From contig NZ_CM002285.1 in assembly GCF_000497445.1 (NCBI RefSeq), positions 3,873,479 through 3,937,478 of the forward strand: DNA of 64,000 nt. Reading direction: 5' to 3'. Position 1 is the stretch's first letter. Each line of letters opens with the position of its first letter. Origin of the DNA: Streptomyces roseochromogenus subsp. oscitans DS 12.976. Its GTDB lineage: Bacteria; Actinomycetota; Actinomycetes; Streptomycetales; Streptomycetaceae. Shown here piece by piece: positions 35,571-44,179 of this stretch. The notes under the pieces were generated by a model. It was not told where the DNA came from. It saw only the letters and a program-made list of their open reading frames with translations, and ran no database searches. Position numbers and translations under genes: made by a program.

Positions 35571-35785
35571 CGGGTGGGCGGCCGGCCCCTGGCCGGCTGG
35601 AGGGCTTCGCCTCGTGCCGTTGGCAGCGCAACGTGCCGAGCCTGTGATGGCCGGCGGCGAACGGGCGGGCGGGCGGGCGGTGTCACACCGGCCGGACTAC
35701 TTCGCCCGCCGTGGCGATGCGACGGCGGCGGGCTGTCCGGGATGGACATCATGCGATGCCTCAAGCGATACGTCGCCCGCGAAAA

Positions 35786-37204
35786 CTACGCGGTGGGCCC
35801 GGCTTTCATGATGCGGGCGAGGGCTGCCATGGCCTGGTCGATGCCGTGGGGAGTGATGTTGCCGTAGCCGATGACCAGGGAACGGGCCGGTCTGTCGGGA
35901 GCCAGTTGGTAGCGGGTGACGGAGTCGAAGGCGATACCCATGGCGGCCGCCCGCCGGACGAGACTGTCTGAATCGAGGCCTTTGGGAAGCGTGGCGAGGG
36001 TCTGCACTCCCGCCGGAACGCCGGTCAGACGTAGGGGCAGATGGTGGCGGCGAACGGCTGCTTCGAGTGCCTCCCGCTGGAGTTTGTAACGAGTGCGGCT
36101 CTGGCGGATGTGCCGGTCGTAGGCACCGCTGGTGATCATCTCGGCGAGGGCTAGCTGCTCCAGCGCGGCGGTGCCGTGGTCGGCCAGAAACTTTTCGGTG
36201 ATGAGCGCCTCGACGAAGGCGGACGGGGTGACGAGCCAGCCCAGGCGCAGGGCCGGGGCGAGGGTCTTGCTCGTCGAACCGAGGTAGATGACACAGTCCG
36301 GCGCCAGTCCCTGTAGTGCGCCGATCGCCCGGCGGTCGAAGCGGAACTCGCCGTCGTAGTCGTCTTCGAGTACGACGGCGCCGCGCCTCCCCGCCCAGGC
36401 GAGCAGCGCCTCACGACGGTGCGGTGCCAGCACGGCGCCGGTCGGGAACTGGTGCGCAGGAGTGGTCAGAACGGCGTCGACTCCGCGGTCGGGAAGCGCG
36501 TCGACGACCAGCCCGTCGGCGTCGACCGGTATCGGCAGCGGAGTCAGGCCGGCACGCCGGATGACGGGGGCCCGGTGCGGCAGCCCGGGGTCTTCCAGAG
36601 CCACGGTGGTGGCGCCGCGGGCGCGCAGGGTGCGGCACAGCAGGTCCAGCCCTTGGGTGAACCCGGCGCAGATCAGGGTGGATTCCGCGGTGGCGGCCAC
36701 GCCCCGGGTCCGGGTGAGGTACGCCGCGACCGCCTCGCGCAGGCGGGGATCGCCGCCCGCGTGAGGGTATCCGAGGTCCGCGTCGCCTGCCCCGGAGAGC
36801 GCGGACAGCCACACGCGCCGCCACTGCCGGCGGGGAAAGTGGGCGAGTGAGGGGACCCCTGGACGCATGTCCCAGCGCGGAGCGTGGGTTTCGGGTCGAT
36901 CCGCGGCTGCGCGTCCGGAGTCCGCCTGGGTGGCCAGGTCGGACACCCAGGTGCCGGAGCCCGGGCGGGCGGTCAGATAACCCTCGGCGGTGAGCTGCTC
37001 GTAGACGTCGACCACCAGGCGTCGGGACACCCCCAGATCCGCAGCGAGGACCCGGCTGGCCGGCAGACGCTGGCCAGGCGCCAGATGTCCGGAGCGGACG
37101 GCATCGCGCAGAGCGGACTCCAACTGCACCCACAGCGGCGCATCCGCCTGTGGCGACAGCGAGAGCAGGATCTCCGGACCGAAACTGGTACCCGAATCAG
37201 CCAT
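35786..37204 (-). CDS. MocR/PdxR-type GntR regulator with aminotransferase domain
   Basis: A 472-residue protein. Residues 15-85 form a GntR winged helix (PLWVQLESALRDAVRSGHLAPGQRLPASRVLAADLGVSRRLV). The rest is a fold-type I PLP aminotransferase domain with DDYDGEFRFD and the PLP-lysine motif GSTSKTLAPALRLGW. MocR proteins bind PLP or an amino compound and switch neighbouring genes. It diverges from the DoxX/PPOX/cupin operon across 162 bases. A flavin/PLP-oxidase-family gene in that operon makes a B6-related role possible, but not shown. Confidence 0.92.
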   Translation of the reverse strand: MADSGTSFGPEILLSLSPQADAPLWVQLESALRDAVRSGHLAPGQRLPASRVLAADLGVSRRLVVDVYEQLTAEGYLTARPGSGTWVSDLATQADSGRAAADRPETHAPRWDMRPGVPSLAHFPRRQWRRVWLSALSGAGDADLGYPHAGGDPRLREAVAAYLTRTRGVAATAESTLICAGFTQGLDLLCRTLRARGATTVALEDPGLPHRAPVIRRAGLTPLPIPVDADGLVVDALPDRGVDAVLTTPAHQFPTGAVLAPHRREALLAWAGRRGAVVLEDDYDGEFRFDRRAIGALQGLAPDCVIYLGSTSKTLAPALRLGWLVTPSAFVEALITEKFLADHGTAALEQLALAEMITSGAYDRHIRQSRTRYKLQREALEAAVRRHHLPLRLTGVPAGVQTLATLPKGLDSDSLVRRAAAMGIAFDSVTRYQLAPDRPARSLVIGYGNITPHGIDQAMAALARIMKAGPTA

Positions 37205-37366
37205 GGAAGTGGACTCTATCCGGGAACCGCCTCCCGCTTAGCGTTGGCCCCGAGACCAGAAGCGGCTGACAGACGTCGACCCCATCACGATGCGGCCGTC
37301 CGCAGACGGGCCGTGCACGCATGCCTGCTCGCCGGCTCCGCGCCAGGCGGAAAGGAACGGACATCG

Positions 37367-37930
37367 GTGCCTGTGACCATGTTGAACGAGCTGCGGCAGC
37401 GGGTTCACCGCGCGGGTGAGAGCCCGCGGGCCTGGGTGAGCGCTGTCTTGTTCGCGCGCCTCGCCCTGTCGATCGGCTTCCTTTCGGCGGTCGCCGACCG
37501 GGTCGGCCTGTGGGGCGCACCCGGGACCGGCAAGGTCGCATGGGGCGACTACGACCGTTACCTGGCCTACGTCCACGTCCTTGCCCCGTACTTGCCGCGA
37601 GGGTTCGCCGATGCCGCGGGCGGTGCGGCGACCGCGGTCGAGGCGGTCCTGGGGGTCACCTTGCTGGCCGGGGTGGCGGTCAGGATCTCCGCGTGGGCCA
37701 GTGGGGGTGTACTGCTCACCTTCGCGGTGTCGATGTTCATCTTCTCCGGCCCGGAGGCACCGTTCAACGCCTCGGTGTTCAGCGCGACGGGCCTCGCGCT
37801 GTTCCTGGCCCTCGCACCCGCTGACGCATATGTGCTCACCGTCGACCGCGCGCGCGGAGTGGAGCGCCCCTTCGCGACCCCGGCGAAACCCCGCCTCACC
37901 ACAGCGATCACCGCGGAGGAAGGCCGATGA
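37367..37930 (+). CDS. DoxX-family membrane protein
   Basis: A 187-residue protein with four predicted membrane helices (about residues 24-45, 76-100, 105-128, 135-155; e.g. LLTFAVSMFIFSGPEAPF). It matches DoxX/DoxD-like proteins, often linked to redox or thiol metabolism. The GTG at 37367 follows AAAGGAACGG with six bases spacing; GTG 37373 and ATG 37379 are alternatives. Its stop overlaps the next gene by four bases (ATGA). Confidence 0.8.
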   Translation: MPVTMLNELRQRVHRAGESPRAWVSAVLFARLALSIGFLSAVADRVGLWGAPGTGKVAWGDYDRYLAYVHVLAPYLPRGFADAAGGAATAVEAVLGVTLLAGVAVRISAWASGGVLLTFAVSMFIFSGPEAPFNASVFSATGLALFLALAPADAYVLTVDRARGVERPFATPAKPRLTTAITAEEGR

Positions 37931-38413
37931 CCCTCATCGACAGCGACATGCGGCTGATCGTGGAGAGCGCGCACCTGTCGTTCGTCGCCACGGTGGGACC
38001 CGGCGGTTCACCCCATGTGTCCCCGAAGGCGTCCCTGAGGGTCTACGACGACACCCGCCTGGTGTTCATGGACATCGCCTCCCCCTCAGACGAGCTCCCA
38101 CCTCGCCGCCGGCTCCCCCGTCGCGATCAACTCCATCGACTTCCTCCGCCGCCGGGGCTACGGGTTCCAGGGCACCGCCGAACTCCGGGGGCCCGGCGAC
38201 CCGGCCTACGAGTGGCTCCGCGGCTGGCTGCTGGAAAGCAACGGCCCTGGATACCCCGCCCGCCAGGCCGTCCTCGTCCATGTCGACGAGGCGCGCCCCA
38301 TCATGTCGCCGGCCTACACCTTCGATGCCGCCGACGAACACCACCTCGTCGCTCAATGGTCGACCCTCTACGGCGTCGCTTCCGGATCCGCTCCGAGGAA
38401 CACCAGACCGTGA
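37927..38413 (+). pseudogene. PPOX-family flavin protein gene with frameshift
   Basis: The first 50 codons read as a pyridoxamine 5'-phosphate oxidase-like domain (LIVESAHLSFVATVGPGGSP, VSPKASLRVYDDTRLVFMDI). After the ASP codons near 38080 the coherent protein moves to another frame: TSSHLAAGSPVAINSIDFLR, GFQGTAELRGPGDPAYEW and VHVDEARPIMSPAYTF, ending at TGA 38413. The shift lies between about 38080 and 38100 within a C-rich run. Either this is a true inactivating mutation or a sequence error. The family binds FMN or F420 and reduces small substrates. The gene overlaps both neighbours by four bases, as expected if intact in the ancestor. Confidence 0.8.
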
Positions 38414-38715
38414 CACACGCCCAGGACCGCGCTCCCGAGGACACCCCGCTCCGGCCCCCGCGCTGGAAGCAGAGCCTGCTGACCTTCGTCGCCATCTATC
38501 CGATGCTGATGGCCGTCCAAGAGGTGTGCGGCACCGAGCTGGCACACCTGCCCGTCCCGCTGCGGACGCTCGTCATCGTCGCGGTCGTCGCGCCGCTGGC
38601 CAACTACCTCGTCTTCCCCGTACTGATCCGACTGGCAGGACGGTTCCTGCGGCCCTGGCCACGACCTCCCGCAAGGCCGCCCGCCGCCCATGCTGACTAC
38701 GAAAGGGACATCTGG
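38410..38715 (+). CDS. Small two-helix membrane segment, in frame with downstream cupin
   Basis: A GTG at 38410 overlaps the PPOX stop as GTGA and opens about 100 codons with two membrane helices (SLLTFVAIYPMLMAVQEVCG and VIVAVVAPLANYLVFPVLI), a pattern I know from the C-terminal membrane part of some monooxygenase-like proteins. There is no stop before the cupin ATG at 38716, so as read it would be fused to it (423 residues in total). A good ribosome site before 38716 suggests the cupin is also or mainly translated on its own. The normal stop of the small gene may have been lost. Confidence 0.5.
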
Positions 38716-39681
38716 ATGACCAAGGACCGTTTCTTCCTGTTGGACGAGGGCGCCTCGCGTGCCACCCGTGTCCCCCTGCCTCCGCGGACGACGGTCAAGG
38801 CGGGGGTGGAGGACACACAGGGCCGCTTCTCCCTCATCGAGAACCACGGGGACTGCGGCCTCCCCTCCCATGTCCAGGACACCTTCGACCATTTCGTCTA
38901 CGTCATCGACGGTGAGATCGGCGTCGAACTCGACGGCACGGCCCACCGCCTCACCAGTGGCATGAGCGCCATGCTGCCCCGCGGTGTCACCCACACACTG
39001 CAGAGCCTCGGCGCGGACGACTCCGCCGTACACACCCTGCACCTGTGGACGCCCGGCGGCTGGGAGCGCCATCTGGAAGACATCGCCGAGGCGGGGGCAG
39101 GGCACGACTGGAAGAGGGCCAACGAGCTGGGCGGACGGTACGGCGTGCGCTACCACCTCGCTGACGGCGGCCCCGACGACTGGGGCGACAAGCTGCGCTT
39201 CTTCGTTCTGGACAGAGGCGAGGCGCGGCCGGGCCGGATTGCGACACCGCCCGCGTTCAGCGTCAAGGCCCGCACCGCCGACACCGACGGGCTCTTCTCG
39301 CTGCTGCAGGTCACGGTGGCGCAGCCGATCCCGCGTCATACGCACCACGTGGCCGACGAGTGCATCTATGTGCTCGACGGCGAGCTGGACATCGAGTACG
39401 ACGGAGCCGTCCACACTGCAGGCAGGGGGCAGTTCGTCCTGCTGCCGCACGGCATCCCGCACGCGCTCCGACCCGGCTCCAACCCGCCGCCCCGCGTGAT
39501 CCAGATCTCCTCACCGGGAGGCTGGGAGTGCGTGGTGGAGGCCCTGATCGAGCACAGGTCCGAGGTGAGCACGGCGGGCCGGTTCGACCCGGCCGCTCTC
39601 AACCGGTTCACGCGCAGGTACCACGTGGTCTACGAGGAGACTCGGGCGGGAGTGGGCCGGGGTGTCGGCGGGGGGTTGTAG
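38716..39681 (+). CDS. Bicupin protein
   Basis: A 321-residue protein with two cupin barrels. Barrel one has HVQDTFDHFVYVIDGEIGVE and PRGVTHTLQS; barrel two has RHTHHVADECIYVLDGELDIE and PHGIPHAL, with the metal-binding His/Glu set (HTHH, ECIY, H in IPHAL) complete in the second and less clear in the first. Such bicupins include quercetin dioxygenase-like and other small-molecule dioxygenases. The ATG follows AAAGGGA. The substrate is unknown; the operon with DoxX and a PPOX-type gene suggests oxidative handling of a small aromatic or quinone compound. Confidence 0.8.
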   Translation: MTKDRFFLLDEGASRATRVPLPPRTTVKAGVEDTQGRFSLIENHGDCGLPSHVQDTFDHFVYVIDGEIGVELDGTAHRLTSGMSAMLPRGVTHTLQSLGADDSAVHTLHLWTPGGWERHLEDIAEAGAGHDWKRANELGGRYGVRYHLADGGPDDWGDKLRFFVLDRGEARPGRIATPPAFSVKARTADTDGLFSLLQVTVAQPIPRHTHHVADECIYVLDGELDIEYDGAVHTAGRGQFVLLPHGIPHALRPGSNPPPRVIQISSPGGWECVVEALIEHRSEVSTAGRFDPAALNRFTRRYHVVYEETRAGVGRGVGGGL

Positions 39682-39693
39682 CGTCGGGTAATT

Positions 39694-40362
39694 ATGAGTG
39701 ATGTTGCTGATGGGCTTGGGGCCACCCGGGTCTTCTATGACTGCGTTGCCGAGGATTACGCCGCGCATTTCCGGGATCCGCTTGGGGATCAGCCGTTGGA
39801 GCGGGCGCTGCTCGGGGCGTACGCCGAACTGGTGGGCCCCGCCGGAACCGTGGCCGACCTCGGCTGTGGACCCGGCGCGGTCACCGCACATCTCGGCTCC
39901 CTCGGCCTCGACGTCTTCGGCATCGATCTGTCCGCCTCCATGCTGGCTGTCGCCCGGCGTGAGAATCCGCAGCTGCGGTTCGAGCAGGGCTCGATGCTGG
40001 ACCTCGACCTCGCGGACGAGTCGCTCGCCGGTGTCGTCTCCTGGTACTCCAGCATCCATACTCCGGAAGACGAACTGCCCTCACTCTTCAGCGAGTTCCA
40101 CCGAGTTCTGACTCCCGGCGGGCATCTTCTCCTCGCCTTTCAGGTCGGCGAGGAGCCGCGCCGCCTCGATCGGCCGTGGGGGCGGCCGGTGACGCTGGAC
40201 TTCCTTCGCCGGCGCCCGGAGCAGATGGCGGAGCTGCTCACGGCCGCCGGGTTCGCCCTCGGCTCGCGCACGATTCGCGAACCCGACGGACGCCTCCCCG
40301 CATCCGTCTCGCAGGTCCCGCAGGCGTTCCTGTTCGCCCAGAAGCCCGCCGAGCCCGCCTAG
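39694..40362 (+). CDS. Class I SAM-dependent methyltransferase
   Basis: A 222-residue methyltransferase. Motif I VADLGCGPGAVTAHL at 53-67, the acidic residue after strand 2 in GIDLSASML, and motif ending FHRVLTPGGHLLLAF are all present. The substrate cannot be read. It follows the cupin gene by 12 bases and could belong to the same transcript, though its own ATG is weakly served by a ribosome site. Confidence 0.9.
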   Translation: MSDVADGLGATRVFYDCVAEDYAAHFRDPLGDQPLERALLGAYAELVGPAGTVADLGCGPGAVTAHLGSLGLDVFGIDLSASMLAVARRENPQLRFEQGSMLDLDLADESLAGVVSWYSSIHTPEDELPSLFSEFHRVLTPGGHLLLAFQVGEEPRRLDRPWGRPVTLDFLRRRPEQMAELLTAAGFALGSRTIREPDGRLPASVSQVPQAFLFAQKPAEPA

Positions 40363-40512
40363 GGCCCGTCCGGCAGCGACTCGACACGTGCACGGTCAAC
40401 CTGCACCGGAGGGGGAAGCCATATGACGTAACGTTAGTAACCTCAGACTTTGTAACTCGTTGAGAGATATGTAAAAAGCAATTTACCCTGGATAACCAGA
40501 AAAGGCGTATAA

Positions 40513-40812
40513 ATGTCTCTCGCGATTTCCCGGCTCGCCGTCGCCGTCTGTGGTGCTTCCGTCGCCGCGCTGGCGGCAGCCGGTTCGGCCTCGGCTCACA
40601 GCCATGGCGGCACGTCCGTCAACCATGGCGGCGCATCCGTCAGCGGAGTGGGCAATTCCACGGTTGGCACGGGGACGGTCCAGCCGGGCGTGGCACCCAA
40701 CACCGCGGTGAAGCCCGTGACTCAGGTCGCTCCGACCGTCAGCGGAGTGGGCAATTCCACGGTTGGCACGGGGTCGATCCAGCCGGTCGTGGCGCCCAAC
40801 ACCGCGGTGTAG
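40513..40812 (+). CDS. Small secreted repeat protein
   Basis: A 99-residue protein with a signal peptide (MSLAISRLAVAVCGASVAAL, cleavage after SASA) and a mature part of about 70 residues made of two near-identical units, SGVGNSTVGTG(T/S)(V/I)QP then VAPNTAV. The DNA of the repeat is nearly identical too (40640-40700 and 40740-40812), indicating recent duplication. Mature His and Asn residues (HSHGG, NHGG) precede the repeats. The upstream 100 bases are AT-rich for this genome. It resembles small surface proteins of streptomycetes; function unknown. Confidence 0.8.
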   Translation: MSLAISRLAVAVCGASVAALAAAGSASAHSHGGTSVNHGGASVSGVGNSTVGTGTVQPGVAPNTAVKPVTQVAPTVSGVGNSTVGTGSIQPVVAPNTAV

Positions 40813-40864
40813 CCCGTGACTCAGGCCGGGGATGCGCGGGATTGCTCGGTTTCCCTGGCTGTGG

Positions 40865-40969
40865 CAGCACGGTTCCTCCTACCGTGCTGGCCTGGGTGTG
40901 CAGGCCCGACGGATGAGCCTGCACACCCAGGGGGCTGCGGCGGACCGGACAAGCAAGGGGCCGGTCCGC
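40865..40969 (+). terminator. Three consecutive hairpins after the small secreted protein
   Basis: CAGCACGG/CCGTGCTG (40865-40889), a 15-base perfect stem CCTGGGTGTGCAGGC/GCCTGCACACCCAGG with 11-base loop (40891-40931), and GCGGACCGG/CCGGTCCGC (40940-40969). The middle one is a strong terminator candidate. Confidence 0.75.
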
Positions 40970-41334
40970 GGGCCCGGTCGTGGACGACGTGGCGGGTCAG
41001 CCTAGTTGACCCTTACGGACGCTCTCCTGTCAGTATTCGCGCCCGGAGTTCACTCCATGGGATTACGAAAGCCCGTGCGGATTCCCCGTAAAGCCTTGTG
41101 GGTGGTGCTGGGGGTCGCTCGAACGGGGCTGGGCCCGTCACGCTTGCTATGTAATCGCTGCCCCTGGGGTCCCGGGGCGTGAACGCCGTCCGGGTGAAGC
41201 TCGGCGAGGGTGGAACAGCAGGCTATGAGCGGACGTTATCGATCCGGTCCCCGCCGGGTACCGACGCGAGGAACGCGGACCAGGTGGAGAGGGAGAGGGT
41301 GCCGTAGGCAAGACGGTCTGGGCGGAAATCCCGC
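40970..41334 (-). other. Gap with a possible short gene tail
   Basis: No complete gene. On the minus strand, 41223-41334 reads as the end of a protein, AYGTLSLSTWSAFLASVPGG then DRIDNVRS and stop, which loosely resembles the end of DUF397 proteins (SLxxxTWxxFLxxV). No start or upstream part is seen in frame that is not covered by the LysR gene. I treat it as a possible relic only. Confidence 0.3.
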
Positions 41335-42243
41335 TCAGCGCGCGGCAGCGGACCCGCGGAACTGCGCGACCGTGTCCGCGAAGGCCCTCGCCGGAGGGCT
41401 GAGGGCGTCCCAGCGGCGTACGGCCCAGCCGACGGGGAGGGGGCGCAGGCCCGGCAACGGGATGAGCCGCAGCTCGCCCTCCCTCGGCACTGGGAGTCCC
41501 GGTACGGCCGGCACGACCGCCCGCCCCACCCCCAACTCGGCCAGCAGCAGGGCCGTATCCCAGTCGGCGACGCTCGTGTCGTACGCGAACCGCACGCCCA
41601 ACTCATCACACGCCGCGTAGAGGTGGGCAGCTGACGTGGAGTTCGGGGGCAGCCGGATGAGCCGGATGTCCAGCAGTTCCGCGGGGTCGAGATCCGGCCG
41701 TTCGGCCAGCGGGTCGTCTGCACGCACGGCCAGCAGCCAGGGCAGTTCGGCGATCGTCCGCTGCTCGATGCCGCGCACCGGAGGGCCGATGGTGACCCAG
41801 GCGAGGTCGAGGGTGCCGTCGGCGAGGGCGTCGAAGCTGCTGCGGCCGGAACTGACCGTGCGGAATTCGAGGTTGACCTCGGGGTGGCGGCGGCGGAAGG
41901 AGACCACGGCGTCGGACATGAAGTGCCGGACGGTGGTGGCGCCGGTGGCGACACGGACGTAGCCGCTGTGGCCGTCGAGGAGATCGCGCAACTGCCGTAC
42001 GGCGAGGTCGAGGCCGGTGATGCCCTCGGCCGCGGCGGCCTCCAGGATGCGCCCGGCCTGAGTCGGGATGACGCCTCGCGGCTGCCGTTCCAGCAGCGCC
42101 ACCCCGATCTCCCGCTCCAGGCGCTTCACATGCTGGCTGACGGCGGACTGGGTGCAGCCGAGGTCCCGGGCGACGGAACTGAGACTGCCGGCGCGGCACA
42201 CGGCCACGAACACACGGAGGTCGTCGAGGGTCATGGCATCCAA
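41335..42243 (-). CDS. LysR-family transcription regulator
   Basis: A 302-residue LysR protein. Helix-turn-helix at about residues 5-65 (LDDLRVFVAVCRAGSLSSVA and LGCTQSAVSQHVKRLEREIG), then a substrate-binding domain (VRVATGATTVRHF ... LDLAWVTIGPPVRG). Residues and length are normal. No divergent intact target gene is present: the neighbouring sequence at 42.3-43.3 kb is decayed, so its target may have been lost. Confidence 0.92.
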   Translation of the reverse strand: MDAMTLDDLRVFVAVCRAGSLSSVARDLGCTQSAVSQHVKRLEREIGVALLERQPRGVIPTQAGRILEAAAAEGITGLDLAVRQLRDLLDGHSGYVRVATGATTVRHFMSDAVVSFRRRHPEVNLEFRTVSSGRSSFDALADGTLDLAWVTIGPPVRGIEQRTIAELPWLLAVRADDPLAERPDLDPAELLDIRLIRLPPNSTSAAHLYAACDELGVRFAYDTSVADWDTALLLAELGVGRAVVPAVPGLPVPREGELRLIPLPGLRPLPVGWAVRRWDALSPPARAFADTVAQFRGSAAAR

Positions 42244-42376
42244 GGTAACGCTTGGGTCTGGTGAGGAAACCCAAGGATTGACTGAACGTCAGGTGCCGTA
42301 CGAGGATCGTTGGCGGGCCGCGACCGACCCAGGCGGCAACCCGCTCCCCGTCTCGCCGAGTCCGGACGACGCGGGA

Positions 42377-42910
42377 TCACCGAGGAGCGGGTGCCGACCA
42401 CCTCACCAAGACATCGAGGCGCCGAAGGGCAGTCCAGGGACTGGTTCGCGACGTCCATCGCGGTGCTCGGTCGTGGCTGGCGCATTCCCGCACACGTAGT
42501 CCGAGCACGACGGTGAACAGCAGCTCACCGCGCCGTCGATGTCCAGATCGGCGGTCAGTTCCCCCGCGCCACACCCCTTGAGCAGCAGGGAGCGCAGCGC
42601 CTGCCGAGTGACGTCGAAGGCGGCCTCGGTGCGCAGGCTGATCTGCTCGTCCGTCGTACCCAGCTGGGTGGCCGTGTTGACGACGAAGCAACCCCAGCCG
42701 CGTTCGTCGTCGGGCGGGCAGGTCACCAGCCAGAGCATCCAGTCGCACAGCATGTCGGGGACGGGCCGGTCGTCGGTGGCCAGCAGTCGCTCGGCCTGGG
42801 TGGTCTCCGTGGCCTGGCAGTGGTCGAGCGCGCAGGAACAGCGTGTGCTTGTCGGTTGACGTCCGGTACAGGCTGCCGAGCGTCAGCTTGAGCTCGTCGT
42901 ATCGGCCGTG
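42377..42910 (-). pseudogene. TetR-family regulator, truncated and frameshifted
   Basis: The minus strand from about 42910 reads SLYRTSTDKHTLFL, CALDHCQATETTQAERLL, CDWMLWLVTCPPDDERGW, NTATQLGTTDEQISLRTEAA and ADLDIDGAV, matching the core of a common TetR family. The DNA-binding region is missing beyond 42910, and after DIDGAV the frame shifts (continuing ELLFTVVLGLRVR in the other frame). It is a pseudogene. Confidence 0.75.
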
Positions 42911-42942
42911 GCCCCGAACTTCCCCGTCTTGTCGGCTCCCGG

Positions 42943-43120
42943 GTGCTGATCGGTATCGCGATCGGCGGCTTCTGGGCGATCGCCAGAGGCCTGGCCGTCC
43001 GACTGGTGCCCGGCGACGAAGTACCCCGGGCGACCGCGATCATCTTCGGCGGCGTCGCGCCGCCAAGGTGTTCGGCGACCCGCTCGGCATCCTGGTCGGC
43101 GAGCCACTCATGCGCCGCGC
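42943..43120 (+). pseudogene. Fragment of an MFS transporter gene
   Basis: The frame reads LIGIAIGGFWAIARGLAVRL and VPGDEVPRATAIIFGGVA, a helix and loop typical of drug-export MFS proteins (usually followed by a conserved glycine-rich helix). Continuity is then lost by frameshift near 43065 (LGILVGE appears in another frame). This is a short remnant. Confidence 0.65.
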
Positions 43121-43578
43121 CCTCGCCCTCCCCCAGGACGGCCCGCTCGCCTCCCCTACCAACCCCGTCTACTGCTGGTGGACCTCAACTCCCGGGGCGG
43201 GGGCGCACGGCCGGGCCGCTGACCGACGCGTCCTGCACCGGACCCGCGAATTCGCCCTGAACTGCATGCCGATGGCCGGCAACGAGTGTGGCCGACCTGG
43301 CCGCGGCCCTGCGGTCGGGGCTCAGCCTCAGGATTACGATCACGGAATCTCTGCGCCCTCTTTGCGTGAGCCAACCGCCGGATCGATCGGTTCTGCCGGC
43401 CAGTGCAATGTCACGGCATGGCACCAAAGCCCCAAACAGCCCTGCTGGTTGCCTCTGTCTGCCCTGTTAGGCGTGCTGCACGCCGCGGGAGTCGAGCGAT
43501 TCACTCTTTGCGTCAACTCGCCGCCCCCATACCGCATTCGCTGCTTCTCAGACCTCAACCGTCCCACCAGGAGCCCAC
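43121..43578. other. Decayed sequence upstream of cassette copy 3
   Basis: No gene can be supported. Pieces of coherent-looking protein (DLAAALRSGLSLRITITESL near 43290-43350) have no clear family and are interrupted. A ribosome site (CAGGAG) for copy 3 lies at 43568-43573. Confidence 0.4.
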
Positions 43579-44173
43579 GTGATCCGCCGCCCTCGCCGGA
43601 GGCGGGTCGAAGTCGAAGGACAAGATCGCCGGGGCGGACTCGGGTGCTTCGTTGTCAGCCACGCCGAGCGCTTCGGCATCGAGCGCGAGCAACCGTCCGA
43701 AGATCACGTTGCCGTCGGATCTGACGCTGGACTTCGAAGACTCGAACACAGGTGACCCGGTGAAGGACGCGGCGCTGGCCGACAGCGCAGAGCGTATGCG
43801 CGCCGTGGATGCGGCGATCACGGGCACGGATCCGAAGGGCGAGGCGCTCGCCTACTACAACACGGGCAAGGCCCTCGAAGCAGCACTTTCTTGGGTGGCC
43901 CAGTTCCAGAAGGCCGACGCAACGATAACGGGTGAGGTCCGCTATTACGACCGCAAGGTGATGCTGAAGAGCAAGACGTCGGCATCCCTTACCTTCTGCG
44001 CCGACGAAAGCAAGGGCTTCAGTAAGGACGAGAAGACCCACAAGATCGCCAAGACTCCTGTCACGAAAAACGGTTACGTCCTGTACAACACCAGGCTCGA
44101 CAAGAACTCCGACGGAGTCTGGAGGACATCGCAGATCATCTCTGCCAGAGGGGCAGCCCAGTGCCAGCCATAG
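43579..44173 (+). pseudogene. Cassette lipoprotein, copy 3, signal peptide deleted
   Basis: The original GTG at 43579 (GTGATCCGCCGC, after CAGGAG) is kept, but about 50-60 bases encoding the signal peptide and lipobox are missing, so the frame enters the body out of phase. The body is otherwise open: KDKIAGADSG, PKITLPSDLTLDFED, YYNTGKALEAALSWVAQFQK, GEVRYYDRKVMLKS and YNTRLDKNSDGVWRTSQ, ending at TAG 44173. It resembles copy 2 (23867) more than copy 1. A start at an internal codon could still make a cytoplasmic protein, but not a lipoprotein. Confidence 0.8.
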
Positions 44174-44179
44174 TCCGAC

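Larger units (their letters stand above)
35019..35785. other. Gene-free gap rich in tandem repeats
   Basis: About 770 bases between azlD and the MocR gene. Open frames exist in all phases but change character across the repeats, so I call none. It holds a G-rich stretch (35138-35205, repeated GGTGGCCGGGTGCGG-like units), 21-base repeats and 25-base repeats annotated separately. Confidence 0.6.

Noticed and set aside
35282..35647. Coiled-coil protein made from the 21-base repeats
   Set aside because: The heptad frame has no ribosome site, runs into repeats with a period not divisible by three and ends in an implausible tail.
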